Both the position numbers and the translations under genes were made by a program. From Actinomycetota bacterium (GTDB taxonomy: Bacteria > Actinomycetota > Acidimicrobiia > Acidimicrobiales > Ilumatobacteraceae): DNA of 9,116 nucleotides. The notes under the pieces are model-generated. The model was not told the DNA's origin and ran no database searches. It saw only the letters and a list, made by a program, of their open reading frames with translations. This document shows positions 1-6,159 of the stretch, piece after piece. The DNA is taken from contig WLEG01000063.1 in assembly GCA_009704425.1 (NCBI GenBank), positions 1 to 9,116 on the forward strand, given 5' to 3'. Position 1 is the stretch's first letter, and each line of letters starts with the position of its first letter.

Positions 1-1334
1 GCCACCTTGGCCAACGTTGTGGTGGGTGCCGCCACAACCACCGGGGCTTCGGTAGTGACGACCTCGGGCACGATCGCTCCGCGGAACGGTCCCGTGATCT
101 CGTACGTGATGCCGGCGGCCTTTCCGGTGGCGCCGATGGCGTCGAGGGCGGCGAAGCCGGGGATGACCTCGGTGAGATCACGCGTGCTCGGTCCGCGCTG
201 CGACGAGAAGTACAGACGATCGCGATTCGGGCTGAACACCGGACCGGTCATCTCCGACAACTCGTGTCCCGCGCCCACCACGCGAACGAACGGCGCCACC
301 GCACCCTCGGGCGTGATGATGCACAGTTCCATGTTGCCGCCGTCCTCGGCGACGATCAGGTCGCCCGAGCCCGCGTCGACGGTGATGTTGTCGACGTGCG
401 ACAACACGGCACCCTCGGTGCCCAAACCATCCGGGTCGCCCTTCCACACGAGCGTGTACTTCTGTGCGTCGATGTCGATCTCGTGCACCGAGTGATCGCC
501 CTTGCTGGTGAAGTACACCTTGCCCTCGTGATACCAACATCCCTCGTTGCCGGGGAAGATGGTGGCACCGGCGACCTGGTCGCGCGTCGGAGTGGTGGCA
601 CCCGACGGGTCGGACACCACACCCCACGTGACGCCGCCATCGGCGTCGACGATGCACGCCTCCAGAACACCCGCCGACAGTTCGGGATACGCGGTGGGCG
701 TGTAACGGTAGAAGCGGCCTTCGCCGTTGTCCTCGGTCATGTACACGGTTTCGTTCACGGGGTCCACCGCGGCGGCCTCGTGCGCCCACAGTCCCATGGC
801 CGTGTGCGCCACGGCTTCCTTGGCACCGGAAGGATCGCACTCCCAGATACGGCCGGCGCCGGCGAAATTCTCCTCGCCACTCAGCCAGGTACCCCACGGC
901 GTCGGGCCACCCGCGCAGTTGGAGTTGCTGCCCTCGAGAATGCGATACGCGTCGAGGATCTCACCATCGGCACCGAAGTGAATGGCCGACACGCCGCCGG
1001 ACGCGGGTGCCATGAACTCGAACACCTCGCTGTTGCACACGTAGTAGTAACCGCCCTCGCCATCGTCGAACGTGGCGGCGCCATCGGGGAACGGGTGCCA
1101 GTTGTAGTCGGTGTCGCCCACAGGATCGCCACCGATCGCGACGATGCGCGAGGTGAACCCGGCCGGCAACAGCAGTCCGTTTTCATCGGGTGTGTCCGAC
1201 AACGGACCGTACGGGCTTTCGCCGGGCACGGCCATGTCGCGACGACGCGTACCCGACGCGAACACCGCACTCGGAATGGCGGCACTGGCACCAGTGGCCA
1301 GAATGCCCGCACGCAGAAAATGACGACGATCCAT
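1..1334 (-). CDS. PhoX/DUF839 family secreted phosphatase-like protein, Tat-exported, C-terminus cut by window edge
   Basis: The reading frame starts with ATG at 1334 and stays open to the left edge, giving 444 residues with no stop, so the C-terminus is missing. Residues 2-10 (DRRHFLRAG) form a twin-arginine motif, followed by a hydrophobic stretch and a possible cleavage after VFA (about residue 26); export by Tat is inferred. PhoX/DUF839 hallmarks come in the usual order: PWGTWLSGEENF (146-157), GLWAHEAAAVDP (181-192), YMTEDNGEGRFYRYTP (198-213), GNEGCWYHEGKVYFTSKGD (262-280), VAEDGG (328-333) and SEMTGPVFSPN (360-370). Family members are calcium- and iron-dependent phosphatases with a beta-propeller fold that release phosphate from organic esters; the acidic residues in these motifs fit metal ligands. 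The visible end becomes Thr/Ala/Val/Pro-rich (about 423-444), like a linker to a further segment. A purine-rich ribosome site precedes the start. It is the last gene of a minus-strand run. Substrate is not established, and some DUF839 proteins have no proven phosphatase activity. Confidence 0.88.
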   Translation of the reverse strand, partial: MDRRHFLRAGILATGASAAIPSAVFASGTRRRDMAVPGESPYGPLSDTPDENGLLLPAGFTSRIVAIGGDPVGDTDYNWHPFPDGAATFDDGEGGYYYVCNSEVFEFMAPASGGVSAIHFGADGEILDAYRILEGSNSNCAGGPTPWGTWLSGEENFAGAGRIWECDPSGAKEAVAHTAMGLWAHEAAAVDPVNETVYMTEDNGEGRFYRYTPTAYPELSAGVLEACIVDADGGVTWGVVSDPSGATTPTRDQVAGATIFPGNEGCWYHEGKVYFTSKGDHSVHEIDIDAQKYTLVWKGDPDGLGTEGAVLSHVDNITVDAGSGDLIVAEDGGNMELCIITPEGAVAPFVRVVGAGHELSEMTGPVFSPNRDRLYFSSQRGPSTRDLTEVIPGFAALDAIGATGKAAGITYEITGPFRGAIVPEVVTTEAPVVVAAPTTTLAKV

Positions 1335-1338
1335 GATT

Positions 1339-1345
1339 CCCCCTT
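1339..1345 (-). promoter_or_regulatory. Ribosome binding site of the phoX-like gene
   Basis: On the minus strand AAGGGGG lies four bases before the ATG at 1334. It is the clearest Shine-Dalgarno-like sequence in the window and supports the chosen start. Most other genes here lack one and instead have a -10 box next to the start codon. Confidence 0.6.
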
Positions 1346-1369
1346 TTCGCCCCCCAAGGCGATGAGAAG

Positions 1370-1375
1370 AATCTA
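1370..1375 (-). promoter_or_regulatory. Possible -10 box for the phoX-like gene
   Basis: TAGATT on the minus strand lies in the 80-base gap between tRNA-Gln and the phoX-like gene, and would give a leader of roughly 28 bases that includes the ribosome site. I see no convincing -35 at 16-18 bases and no recognisable pho box, so phosphate control is not shown. Read-through from the tRNA promoter is an alternative. Confidence 0.35.
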
Positions 1376-1414
1376 GATCAAGGAATTGCGACGCGAGGTC
1401 ACAATAAAATTTTG

Positions 1415-1486
1415 CTGGGGAGCAAGGAATCGAACCCTGAATAACAGAACCAGAATCTGCTGTGTTGCCAGTTACACCACTCCCCA
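1415..1486 (-). tRNA. tRNA-Gln (anticodon CUG)
   Basis: The minus strand folds into a complete 72-base cloverleaf. The acceptor stem is TGGGGAG pairing perfectly with CTCCCCA, and the discriminator is G. The D stem is GTGT/ACAC with the loop AACTGGCA carrying the GG pair. The anticodon stem is GCAGA/TCTGT around the loop TTCTGGT, so the anticodon is CTG. A four-base variable region follows, then the T arm CAGGG/CCTTG with loop TTCGAAT. CCA is not encoded. The first pair is U1-A72, a known recognition element for GatCAB amidotransferase on tRNA-Gln. The gene is on the same strand as gltX, one gene further downstream, which suits charging by GluRS followed by amidation. An AT-rich tract (1401-1413) follows the 3' end and may mark processing or termination. 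Confidence 0.96.
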
Positions 1487-1511
1487 CAGAGCACCGCACT
1501 GGAGCACCGAG

Positions 1512-1517
1512 ATTGTA
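1512..1517 (-). promoter_or_regulatory. Probable -10 box for tRNA-Gln
   Basis: TACAAT on the minus strand, one base off the consensus TATAAT, lies 25 bases upstream of the mature tRNA 5' end, predicting a short leader of about 18 bases to be removed by RNase P. No good -35 is visible at 16-18 bases. It sits between the ydcF stop and the tRNA, so the tRNA can be made independently of gltX-ydcF. Confidence 0.55.
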
Positions 1518-1540
1518 GTGGCGAAGCGTCCCCGCGCCAC
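1518..1540 (-). terminator. Hairpin just after ydcF, weak terminator candidate
   Basis: GTGGCG and CGCCAC form a perfect 6-base-pair stem with an 11-base loop, starting at the base next to the ydcF TAG stop. There is no run of T after it, so it is not a classical intrinsic terminator; it may slow polymerase or protect the mRNA end. It directly abuts the tRNA -10 box. Confidence 0.35.
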
Positions 1541-2242
1541 CTAGCCCAACAGGGATTCCGTGCGCTCGAAACCCAAGACCCGGCCGAGCGCCACCCCGCC
1601 GGCCTCCTGCACATGCTTCTCGAACGCCGCGAAGCCCCTCACCGGGCTGGTTCGCGTGGAGGACGTGTGGGCCCGCAACCCCAACTCCTCGGCCATCAAC
1701 CTGATCCGCAAACTGTGGAACGGGTCGCTCACCAGGATCACCGAGCCGATCCCGTGTCGGTCGGCCAACTCCGCCACGTTCTGCAACGACTCCCACGACG
1801 ATCGACCGGAGTCTTCGGACAGGATCGCGCTCGCGGGCACCCCTCTCTCTTGCAGGTACTCCGACGAGGTGGAGGCCTCGGTGAAACGATCGCCGGGCTG
1901 ATTACCGCCGGTGACGATCACCACCGGAGCCGCTCCCTCGTTCCACAAGACGAGCACCTGATCCAGTCGAGCCTGCAGTTGCGGTGATGGACGGCCGTCG
2001 TATTGTGCCGCACCCATCACGACGATGGCATCGGCGCGACCGGCGAAGTGCTGTCGACCCACCCACCACACCTGTGCCAACGACACAACCAAGTAGACGA
2101 CGGCCAACAACACCACGCACGCGATCACGCCGATCACACGACGCACACCACCGGCGCGCCACCATCTCGGAGGGCGCAGGAATCGCCGACGCAGACCGGC
2201 CAGACGCGAGATGCGCACCGGCGTCTCGTCGGTCGACCGCAC
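1541..2242 (-). CDS. YdcF/SanA-like DUF218 family membrane-anchored protein
   Basis: The protein has 233 residues. It has a basic N-terminus (residues 10-35, many Arg), one membrane segment at about 36-58, and then an extracytoplasmic DUF218 domain. Family motifs are visible: ADAIVVMGAAQYDGRPSPQL (70-89), VVIVTGG (107-113), the acidic/serine segment EDSGRSSWESLQN (143-155) and VILVSDPFHSLRI (168-180). DUF218 members (SanA, ElyC, YdcF) are tied to envelope integrity and peptidoglycan or carrier-lipid metabolism in other bacteria, but no biochemical reaction can be assigned here. The start is GTG at 2242, 26 bases after the gltX stop; GGTGAGG lies only two bases before it, so the GTG at codon 9 is a possible alternative and would not change the membrane segment. 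No -10 box is seen in the gap, so it is probably cotranscribed with gltX. Confidence 0.85.
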   Translation of the reverse strand: MRSTDETPVRISRLAGLRRRFLRPPRWWRAGGVRRVIGVIACVVLLAVVYLVVSLAQVWWVGRQHFAGRADAIVVMGAAQYDGRPSPQLQARLDQVLVLWNEGAAPVVIVTGGNQPGDRFTEASTSSEYLQERGVPASAILSEDSGRSSWESLQNVAELADRHGIGSVILVSDPFHSLRIRLMAEELGLRAHTSSTRTSPVRGFAAFEKHVQEAGGVALGRVLGFERTESLLG

Positions 2243-2268
2243 GACCTCACCGGGTGTCGGATCCGAAT

Positions 2269-3684
2269 TCAGCGGGCCCGCTCCGCCGCCGCCCGCATGC
2301 GGGCCATGGTCACGTCACGTCCGAGCAGTTCGAGTGCCTCGAACAGCGGGGGGCCGACGGTGCGTCCCGTCACCGCCACGCGCACCGGCGCCTGCGCCTT
2401 GCCCAGTTTCAATCCACGCGCGGTGCCGGCGGACTCCAAGACCGACTTCAAATCGTCGGCGGCCCACTCGGCAACGGAGTCGAACGCGACGATCGCATCG
2501 TCCAGCATCGCCACCGCCTCGTCCCCACCGAACGTCTTCGTCCATGCCGCCTCATCCACGATCGGCTCGGCGAGGAACAGGAAGTCCACCAGAGCCACGA
2601 TCTCATTCATGGTGACCATGCGCGTCTGAGCCAAGGGGGCGATGGCTCGGAAGACACGGGCGTCGAACCGATCGGCGGTCCACGGGACGTCACCGGTGAG
2701 AAACGGTTCGCACGCCGAGATGAACGCATCCAACGACATGGCGCGGATGTATTCACCGTTGAAGGCCGCCAGCTTCTTCAGGTCGAAGAAGGCCGGCGAA
2801 TGGTTCACGTCCTCCAAACGGAACTCGGCCTCGATGCGCGACCACGGCACGATCTCCTCGTCGCCCTGCGGGGCCCAGCCGAGCGTCATGAGATAGTTCA
2901 CCATGGCCTCGGACAAGTAGCCCTCGTCGCGGAACTGTTCGAGCGCCACCTTGTCGCGTCGCTTCGACAACTTCTTGCGCTGTTCGTTCACCAGTACCGG
3001 CACGTGGGCCCACACCGGCGGACGGTGCCCGAGGGCCTCCCACAACATCTGCTGTTTGGGCGTGTTCGGAAGATGTTCCTCGGCGCGCACCACGTGGCTG
3101 ACGCGCATCGACACGTCGTCGACCACGTTGGCCAGCAGGAACATCGGCGATCCGTTACCGCGCAACAACACGAAGTCCTCGATGGTGTCGTTGGCGAACT
3201 CCACACGACCACGCACCAGATCCTCGACCACGGTCGTTCCCTCCGGGACGCGGAACCGCAACACCCGGCCGGGACCGGGTTCCAACCCACGGTCGCGCGA
3301 GTAGCCGTCGTAGCCGGGCTTGCTGTTCTGCTTGGAACGCTCCTGGATCTGCTCGGAGGTGAGATCGCAGTAGTAAGCCCGACCCTCGGCGAACAGTCGA
3401 TGCGCCGCCGCCACGTGAGCCTCCGCGTAACTGCTCTGGAAATACGGCCCCTCGAACGTGGGGTCCTCCCGCTTCACCCCGATCCAGGCGAGAGCGTCGA
3501 TGATGCCCTCGGTCCATTCCGGCTTGTTGCGCGCCTCGTCGGTGTCCTCGATTCGCAGGACGAACGTACCCCCCAACCGCTTGGCGAGAGCCCAGTTGTA
3601 CAAAGCGGTGCGAGCACCTCCGACGTGGAAGAAGCCGGTGGGCGACGGAGCAAAGCGAAAACGAGGGGAGGCGACATCAGTCAT
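2269..3684 (-). CDS. gltX: Glutamyl-tRNA synthetase (GluRS)
   Basis: The 471-residue protein is of normal length for a bacterial class I GluRS, the cytoplasmic enzyme that joins glutamate to tRNA-Glu using ATP. The start of the catalytic fold is FAPSPTGFFHVGGARTALYN (11-30), with the HIGH motif read as HVGG. LRIEDTD follows at 43-49, then RFRVPEG (143-149), MFLLANVVDD (181-190) and HVVRAEEHLPNTP (197-209). The KMSKS loop reads KLSKR (238-242). The C-terminal anticodon-binding part ends with the typical GLKLGKAQAPVRVAVTGRTV (424-443) and PPLFEALELLG (445-455). It is divergent from the VIT gene with 48 bases between starts and leads into ydcF. The nearby tRNA-Gln with U1-A72 suggests a non-discriminating enzyme that also makes Glu-tRNA-Gln for GatCAB; the sequence alone does not prove this. 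The ATG at 3684 is nine bases after a TANNNT box, so its leader would be only a few bases. Confidence 0.97.
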   Translation of the reverse strand: MTDVASPRFRFAPSPTGFFHVGGARTALYNWALAKRLGGTFVLRIEDTDEARNKPEWTEGIIDALAWIGVKREDPTFEGPYFQSSYAEAHVAAAHRLFAEGRAYYCDLTSEQIQERSKQNSKPGYDGYSRDRGLEPGPGRVLRFRVPEGTTVVEDLVRGRVEFANDTIEDFVLLRGNGSPMFLLANVVDDVSMRVSHVVRAEEHLPNTPKQQMLWEALGHRPPVWAHVPVLVNEQRKKLSKRRDKVALEQFRDEGYLSEAMVNYLMTLGWAPQGDEEIVPWSRIEAEFRLEDVNHSPAFFDLKKLAAFNGEYIRAMSLDAFISACEPFLTGDVPWTADRFDARVFRAIAPLAQTRMVTMNEIVALVDFLFLAEPIVDEAAWTKTFGGDEAVAMLDDAIVAFDSVAEWAADDLKSVLESAGTARGLKLGKAQAPVRVAVTGRTVGPPLFEALELLGRDVTMARMRAAAERAR

Positions 3685-3693
3685 GCTCCCCGT

Positions 3694-3699
3694 ACGCTA
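3694..3699 (-). promoter_or_regulatory. Putative -10 box of gltX
   Basis: TAGCGT on the minus strand lies nine bases before the gltX ATG, predicting a leader of about two or three bases. It is the mirror copy of the VIT -10 hexamer at 3720-3725, so the two promoters point away from each other within 48 bases. Confidence 0.45.
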
Positions 3700-3719
3700 A
3701 CGCTCGCGTCGTACGGCAC

Positions 3720-3725
3720 TAGCGT
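3720..3725 (+). promoter_or_regulatory. Putative -10 box of the VIT gene (leaderless type)
   Basis: TAGCGT fits the actinobacterial TANNNT -10 pattern and lies seven bases before the ATG at 3733, the spacing expected if transcription begins at the start codon. No Shine-Dalgarno sequence is visible here, which agrees with a leaderless mRNA. A -35 at normal spacing would overlap the gltX -10 box. Confidence 0.5.
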
Positions 3726-3732
3726 CACCGAC

Positions 3733-4458
3733 ATGGCACGGTATGCATTCGGAGTCCCCCGCGAGCAACACCCCGGCCACCGGTCGGTCTCCGGTGGCTT
3801 GGCCCGAGCCGCCGTCTTCGGAATCAGCGACGGTTTGGTCTCGAACGTGTCGCTGGTGATCGGTTTCGCCGGAAGCGGCGTGGACTCCAACGTCGTGCGT
3901 CTCGCCGGCATCGCGGGCGCCATCGCCGGTGCCGCCAGCATGGCCGCCGGCGAATGGGTGTCGGTGTCGGCGCAGAACGAACTGATCACGCGCGAGATCG
4001 ACATCGAACGACGCGAGCTTCACGTGAACACCGCGGCCGAAACCCTCGAGCTCGCCAAGATCTACGAGAGCCACGGCATCGAACCCGAACGCGCGGCCGC
4101 GGCCGCCGCCGACGTGATGCGTCGTCCCGATGCCGCGTTGGCCGTGCACGCCCGCGAGGAACTGGGCGTCGATCCCGGTGTGTTGCCCTCGGCGTGGAAA
4201 GCGGCCGCTTTGTCGCTGATCTGCTTCATCTTCGGCGCCCTGCTGCCGGTCATCCCCTGGTACGTCGGAACCGGCAACGGAGCCAAGGCCGCCTCGATCA
4301 TCATCGGTGTCGTGGCCGCCGCCATGGTCGGTGCGGTCATCGGACGATCGGCGGAGAAGAAGGTGTGGTGGAGCAGCCTCCGCCAGGTGCTCATCCTGAT
4401 CGTCGCGTGCGGCGTCACCTATCTCATCGGCTCGTTGTTCAACGTGGCCGTTGCCTGA
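3733..4458 (+). CDS. VIT1/CCC1 family divalent metal (Fe/Mn) transporter
   Basis: The 241-residue membrane protein is of usual VIT family length. Five membrane segments are visible at about 25-48, 57-79, 155-178, 185-206 and 215-238. The TM1 signature RAAVFGISDGLVSNVSLVIG (25-44) includes Asp33, and TM2 has ASMAAGEWVSVSAQNEL (68-84) with Met70 and Glu74; these correspond to metal-path residues of plant VIT1. Between TM2 and TM3 is a Glu-rich cytoplasmic segment (about 83-150: REIDIERRELH, HAREELGVDP) matching the helical metal-binding domain of the family. VIT proteins export Fe2+ or Mn2+ from the cytoplasm in exchange for protons; which metal applies here is unknown. The frame stays open far upstream, but that part lies antisense to gltX; the ATG at 3733 begins where VIT similarity begins and follows a -10 box. 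DUF2237 follows 13 bases after the stop, suggesting one transcript. Confidence 0.9.
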   Translation: MARYAFGVPREQHPGHRSVSGGLARAAVFGISDGLVSNVSLVIGFAGSGVDSNVVRLAGIAGAIAGAASMAAGEWVSVSAQNELITREIDIERRELHVNTAAETLELAKIYESHGIEPERAAAAAADVMRRPDAALAVHAREELGVDPGVLPSAWKAAALSLICFIFGALLPVIPWYVGTGNGAKAASIIIGVVAAAMVGAVIGRSAEKKVWWSSLRQVLILIVACGVTYLIGSLFNVAVA

Positions 4459-4471
4459 TCGGAACACCGCC

Positions 4472-4834
4472 ATGCAACGCAACGTCCTCGGCACCGATCT
4501 GGTCCCCTGCTCCTACGATCCGATGACCGGGTACTACCGAACCGGGTGTTGCGAATCGCGCGGAGACGACCCCGGCGTACACGTGGTGTGCGCCGTCATG
4601 ACCGACGAGTTCCTCACGTTCAGCAAGCGGGCCGGCAACGACCTCAGCACCCCGATGCCCCAGTACGGCTTCCCCGGCCTGAAAGCCGGCGACCAGTGGT
4701 GTCTGTGCGCGTCCCGTTGGCAGGAGGCGTTCGAAGCCGGTGCGGCGCCCAAGGTGGTGCTGGCCGCCACCCACCTGCTGGCCCTGGAATTCTGTGACTT
4801 GGACGCTTTGCGGGCCCACGCCCTCGACGCCTGA
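4472..4834 (+). CDS. DUF2237 family small cysteine-rich protein of unknown function
   Basis: The 120-residue soluble protein is of typical size for DUF2237 (COG3651). I recognise the family from NVLGTDLVPCSYDPMTG (4-20), YYRTGCCESRGDDPGVH (21-37), VCAVMTDEFLTFSKRAGNDL (39-58), PQYGFPGLKAGDQWCLCASR (63-82) and WQEAFEAG (83-90). It has seven cysteines (13, 26, 27, 40, 77, 79, 108), including a CC pair and a CLC motif, with nearby Asp and His, so metal binding or redox chemistry is conceivable; no function is established to my knowledge. The frame could begin at TTG 4451, inside the VIT gene, but family similarity starts at the ATG at 4472, and a weak GGAA lies before it. The 13-base gap after VIT and the absence of its own -10 box point to cotranscription, so a link to metal handling is an inference from position only. 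Confidence 0.9.
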   Translation: MQRNVLGTDLVPCSYDPMTGYYRTGCCESRGDDPGVHVVCAVMTDEFLTFSKRAGNDLSTPMPQYGFPGLKAGDQWCLCASRWQEAFEAGAAPKVVLAATHLLALEFCDLDALRAHALDA

Positions 4835-4845
4835 AGCTGTAGGCC

Positions 4846-4871
4846 CTATCGGTAACGATTATCGATAGTTA
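4846..4871 (+). promoter_or_regulatory. Operator-like inverted repeats upstream of the tandem TetR gene
   Basis: Two overlapping dyads are visible. CTATCG (4846-4851) and CGATAG (4863-4868) form a perfect 6-base inverted repeat with an 11-base spacer. TAAC (4853-4856) and GTTA (4868-4871) flank an imperfect 19-base dyad that also matches at AT/AT inside. The second dyad touches the -10 box at 4870-4875, so a bound protein would block transcription. Length and position fit autoregulation by a TetR-type repressor. The tract is markedly AT-rich against the surrounding sequence, and I did not find another copy in the window. Confidence 0.6.
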
Positions 4872-4875
4872 GCAT
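4870..4875 (+). promoter_or_regulatory. Putative -10 box of the tandem TetR gene (leaderless type)
   Basis: TAGCAT matches TANNNT and ends six bases before the ATG at 4882, placing the expected transcription start at or next to the start codon. There is no Shine-Dalgarno sequence in the remaining bases. Confidence 0.5.
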
Positions 4876-4881
4876 TGCGCC

Positions 4882-6156
4882 ATGACCACCGGGCGCCGAC
4901 GTTCAGATGCCGCTCGCAACGACGAGCTGTTGCTCGACGCCGGTGTCGACCTCTTGCGCGAGAAGGGGCCCGACCGACTCGGAGCCCTCGAGTTGGCCCG
5001 TTCGGCCGAACTCACAACCGGCGCCGTCTATTCGCGATACGAGAACACCGAGGAAATCCTGGTCGGCCTGTGGCAGCACCGGTTGTCCGGAGCCATGCGA
5101 TCGTTCATCGAAACCTCGATGCAGACCCTCGACCCGGGTCCCCAGCGCAACGAAGCCCAGATGGTCATCGCCCGGGCGCTCACCAACCCGGTCGGCCCAC
5201 TCACCCCGGCCATCAGCTTGATGATCGCCGCACCGCGCATTCCCGAGTTGGCCGAAGTGGTCATCCCCGACGTCACGTCGTGGTTACGGGAACTCGGAGT
5301 GGAGGAATCTCCCGCGAGTCCGCAGTCCGATCGAAAGCTGCTCACCGTCGGCTTCGTGATCGGATGCCTGTACTTCGCCGCCGTCGATCTGTTCGACGCC
5401 GCCAACTGGGAGGTGATGAAGCCGGCCGCGCACATGGTGCTCGACAACCGCGACGAACCCTCGTGGCCCGTCCCCGACGGAGAACTTCATCACGACATCA
5501 CCATCGACACCGGAGACACCACCCGCGACGCATTGGTGAACGGCGCCGCCCGCGTCATCGCCCGCGGCGGCGTCGAGCGCGCCACCACGCAGCGCATCGC
5601 CCGGGCCGCCGGGCTACCCACGTCCGCCCTCTTCTCGGACTACCGAACGCGACAGGCCTTGTTCGGCGACGTCGCCGAGAAACTCCTGAACCGTTTGTAC
5701 AAGGGAGCACGAGGTGAATATCTGGCGCCGGCGCCGACATCCTCGCACCCCGATCCCTTCATCCGTTCGCGACAGGACCCTCGAGCTTCCGCCTACGAAC
5801 AGGCCCTCCGCAACCAGGCGATGCTCGCGAATCGCACCTTGCTGGCGCCGTCGGGCCGTGATCAACGTCGACTGCGTCTCGAGTTCCACCTGGCCGCCAT
5901 TCACGACGCCGACATCCGTCGCGCCCTGCACCTCGCCGACGTCGACGCGAACTCGCATGCGGCTGCTCTGTTCGAGAACGCGTTCGGACTCGACATCGAC
6001 GTCGTACGGCCGGGTGTGGAGATGTTGCGCGTGCTGGCGCAAGGCATGATGTTGCTCGAGGAGTGCACCGGTCTCGCTCACGGGATCGACACCCGTCTGG
6101 TTTTCGAACCGCTCTTCAACTACGCCGTGGACGAAACCATCCGACGTCACGCGTGA
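4882..6156 (+). CDS. Tandem (double) TetR/AcrR-type transcriptional regulator
   Basis: The 424-residue protein is about twice the size of a usual TetR regulator (roughly 190-220). The first half starts with a basic arm (RRRSDAARND) and a TetR DNA-binding domain at about 11-62, whose helix-turn-helix covers LGALELARSAELTTGAVYSR (33-52). A helical ligand/dimer-type region follows to about 200. A second TetR DNA-binding domain begins near 212: TRDALVNGAARVIARGG (214-230) and TTQRIARAAGLPTSALFSDY (235-254). A second helical region runs to the end. Both recognition segments look intact, so this resembles two TetR units fused head to tail, and one chain could behave as a pseudo-dimer. The ATG at 4882 follows a -10 box and an operator-like dyad, suggesting autoregulation. 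The ligand and other targets are unknown. It converges on an acyl-CoA dehydrogenase with three bases between the stops, so a role in acyl-CoA metabolism is possible but unproven. Confidence 0.88.
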   Translation: MTTGRRRSDAARNDELLLDAGVDLLREKGPDRLGALELARSAELTTGAVYSRYENTEEILVGLWQHRLSGAMRSFIETSMQTLDPGPQRNEAQMVIARALTNPVGPLTPAISLMIAAPRIPELAEVVIPDVTSWLRELGVEESPASPQSDRKLLTVGFVIGCLYFAAVDLFDAANWEVMKPAAHMVLDNRDEPSWPVPDGELHHDITIDTGDTTRDALVNGAARVIARGGVERATTQRIARAAGLPTSALFSDYRTRQALFGDVAEKLLNRLYKGARGEYLAPAPTSSHPDPFIRSRQDPRASAYEQALRNQAMLANRTLLAPSGRDQRRLRLEFHLAAIHDADIRRALHLADVDANSHAAALFENAFGLDIDVVRPGVEMLRVLAQGMMLLEECTGLAHGIDTRLVFEPLFNYAVDETIRRHA

Positions 6157-6158
6157 CG
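6145..6158. repeat. 14-base perfect palindrome at the TetR / acyl-CoA dehydrogenase convergent junction
   Basis: CGTCACGCGTGACG reads the same on both strands and contains the TetR stop codon; the stop of the convergent gene lies just beyond it. It could fold as a 5-base-pair stem with a CGCG loop on either transcript. There is no T run, so it is at best a weak bidirectional end signal. Confidence 0.5.
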
Positions 6159-6159
6159 A

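Noticed and set aside
264..1376. Long plus-strand open frame (370 codons) opposite the phoX-like gene.
   Set aside because: Its Arg/His/Val-rich translation is the usual antisense shadow in high-G+C DNA, and the minus-strand frame has clear PhoX motifs.
1391..1400. Possible pho box upstream of the phoX-like gene.
   Set aside because: Only a single GTGACC-like word is seen, with no direct repeat as expected for PhoP sites.
1984..3732. The VIT reading frame stays open from 1984, which would give an 824-residue protein.
   Set aside because: The first 583 residues are antisense to ydcF and gltX, are rich in Arg and His without domain similarity, and VIT similarity begins exactly at the ATG at 3733 after a -10 box.
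3697..4494. Minus-strand open frame opposite the VIT gene.
   Set aside because: Its composition is His/Gly/Asp-rich with no domain, while VIT membrane segments and motifs are clear on the plus strand.
4835..4881. Possible terminator between DUF2237 and the TetR gene.
   Set aside because: The inverted repeats here are AT-rich, lack a following T run and overlap the TetR -10 box, so they fit an operator better.
5614..6150. Minus-strand open frame inside the double TetR gene.
   Set aside because: It is a shadow; both TetR domains on the plus strand are continuous through this region without a frameshift.
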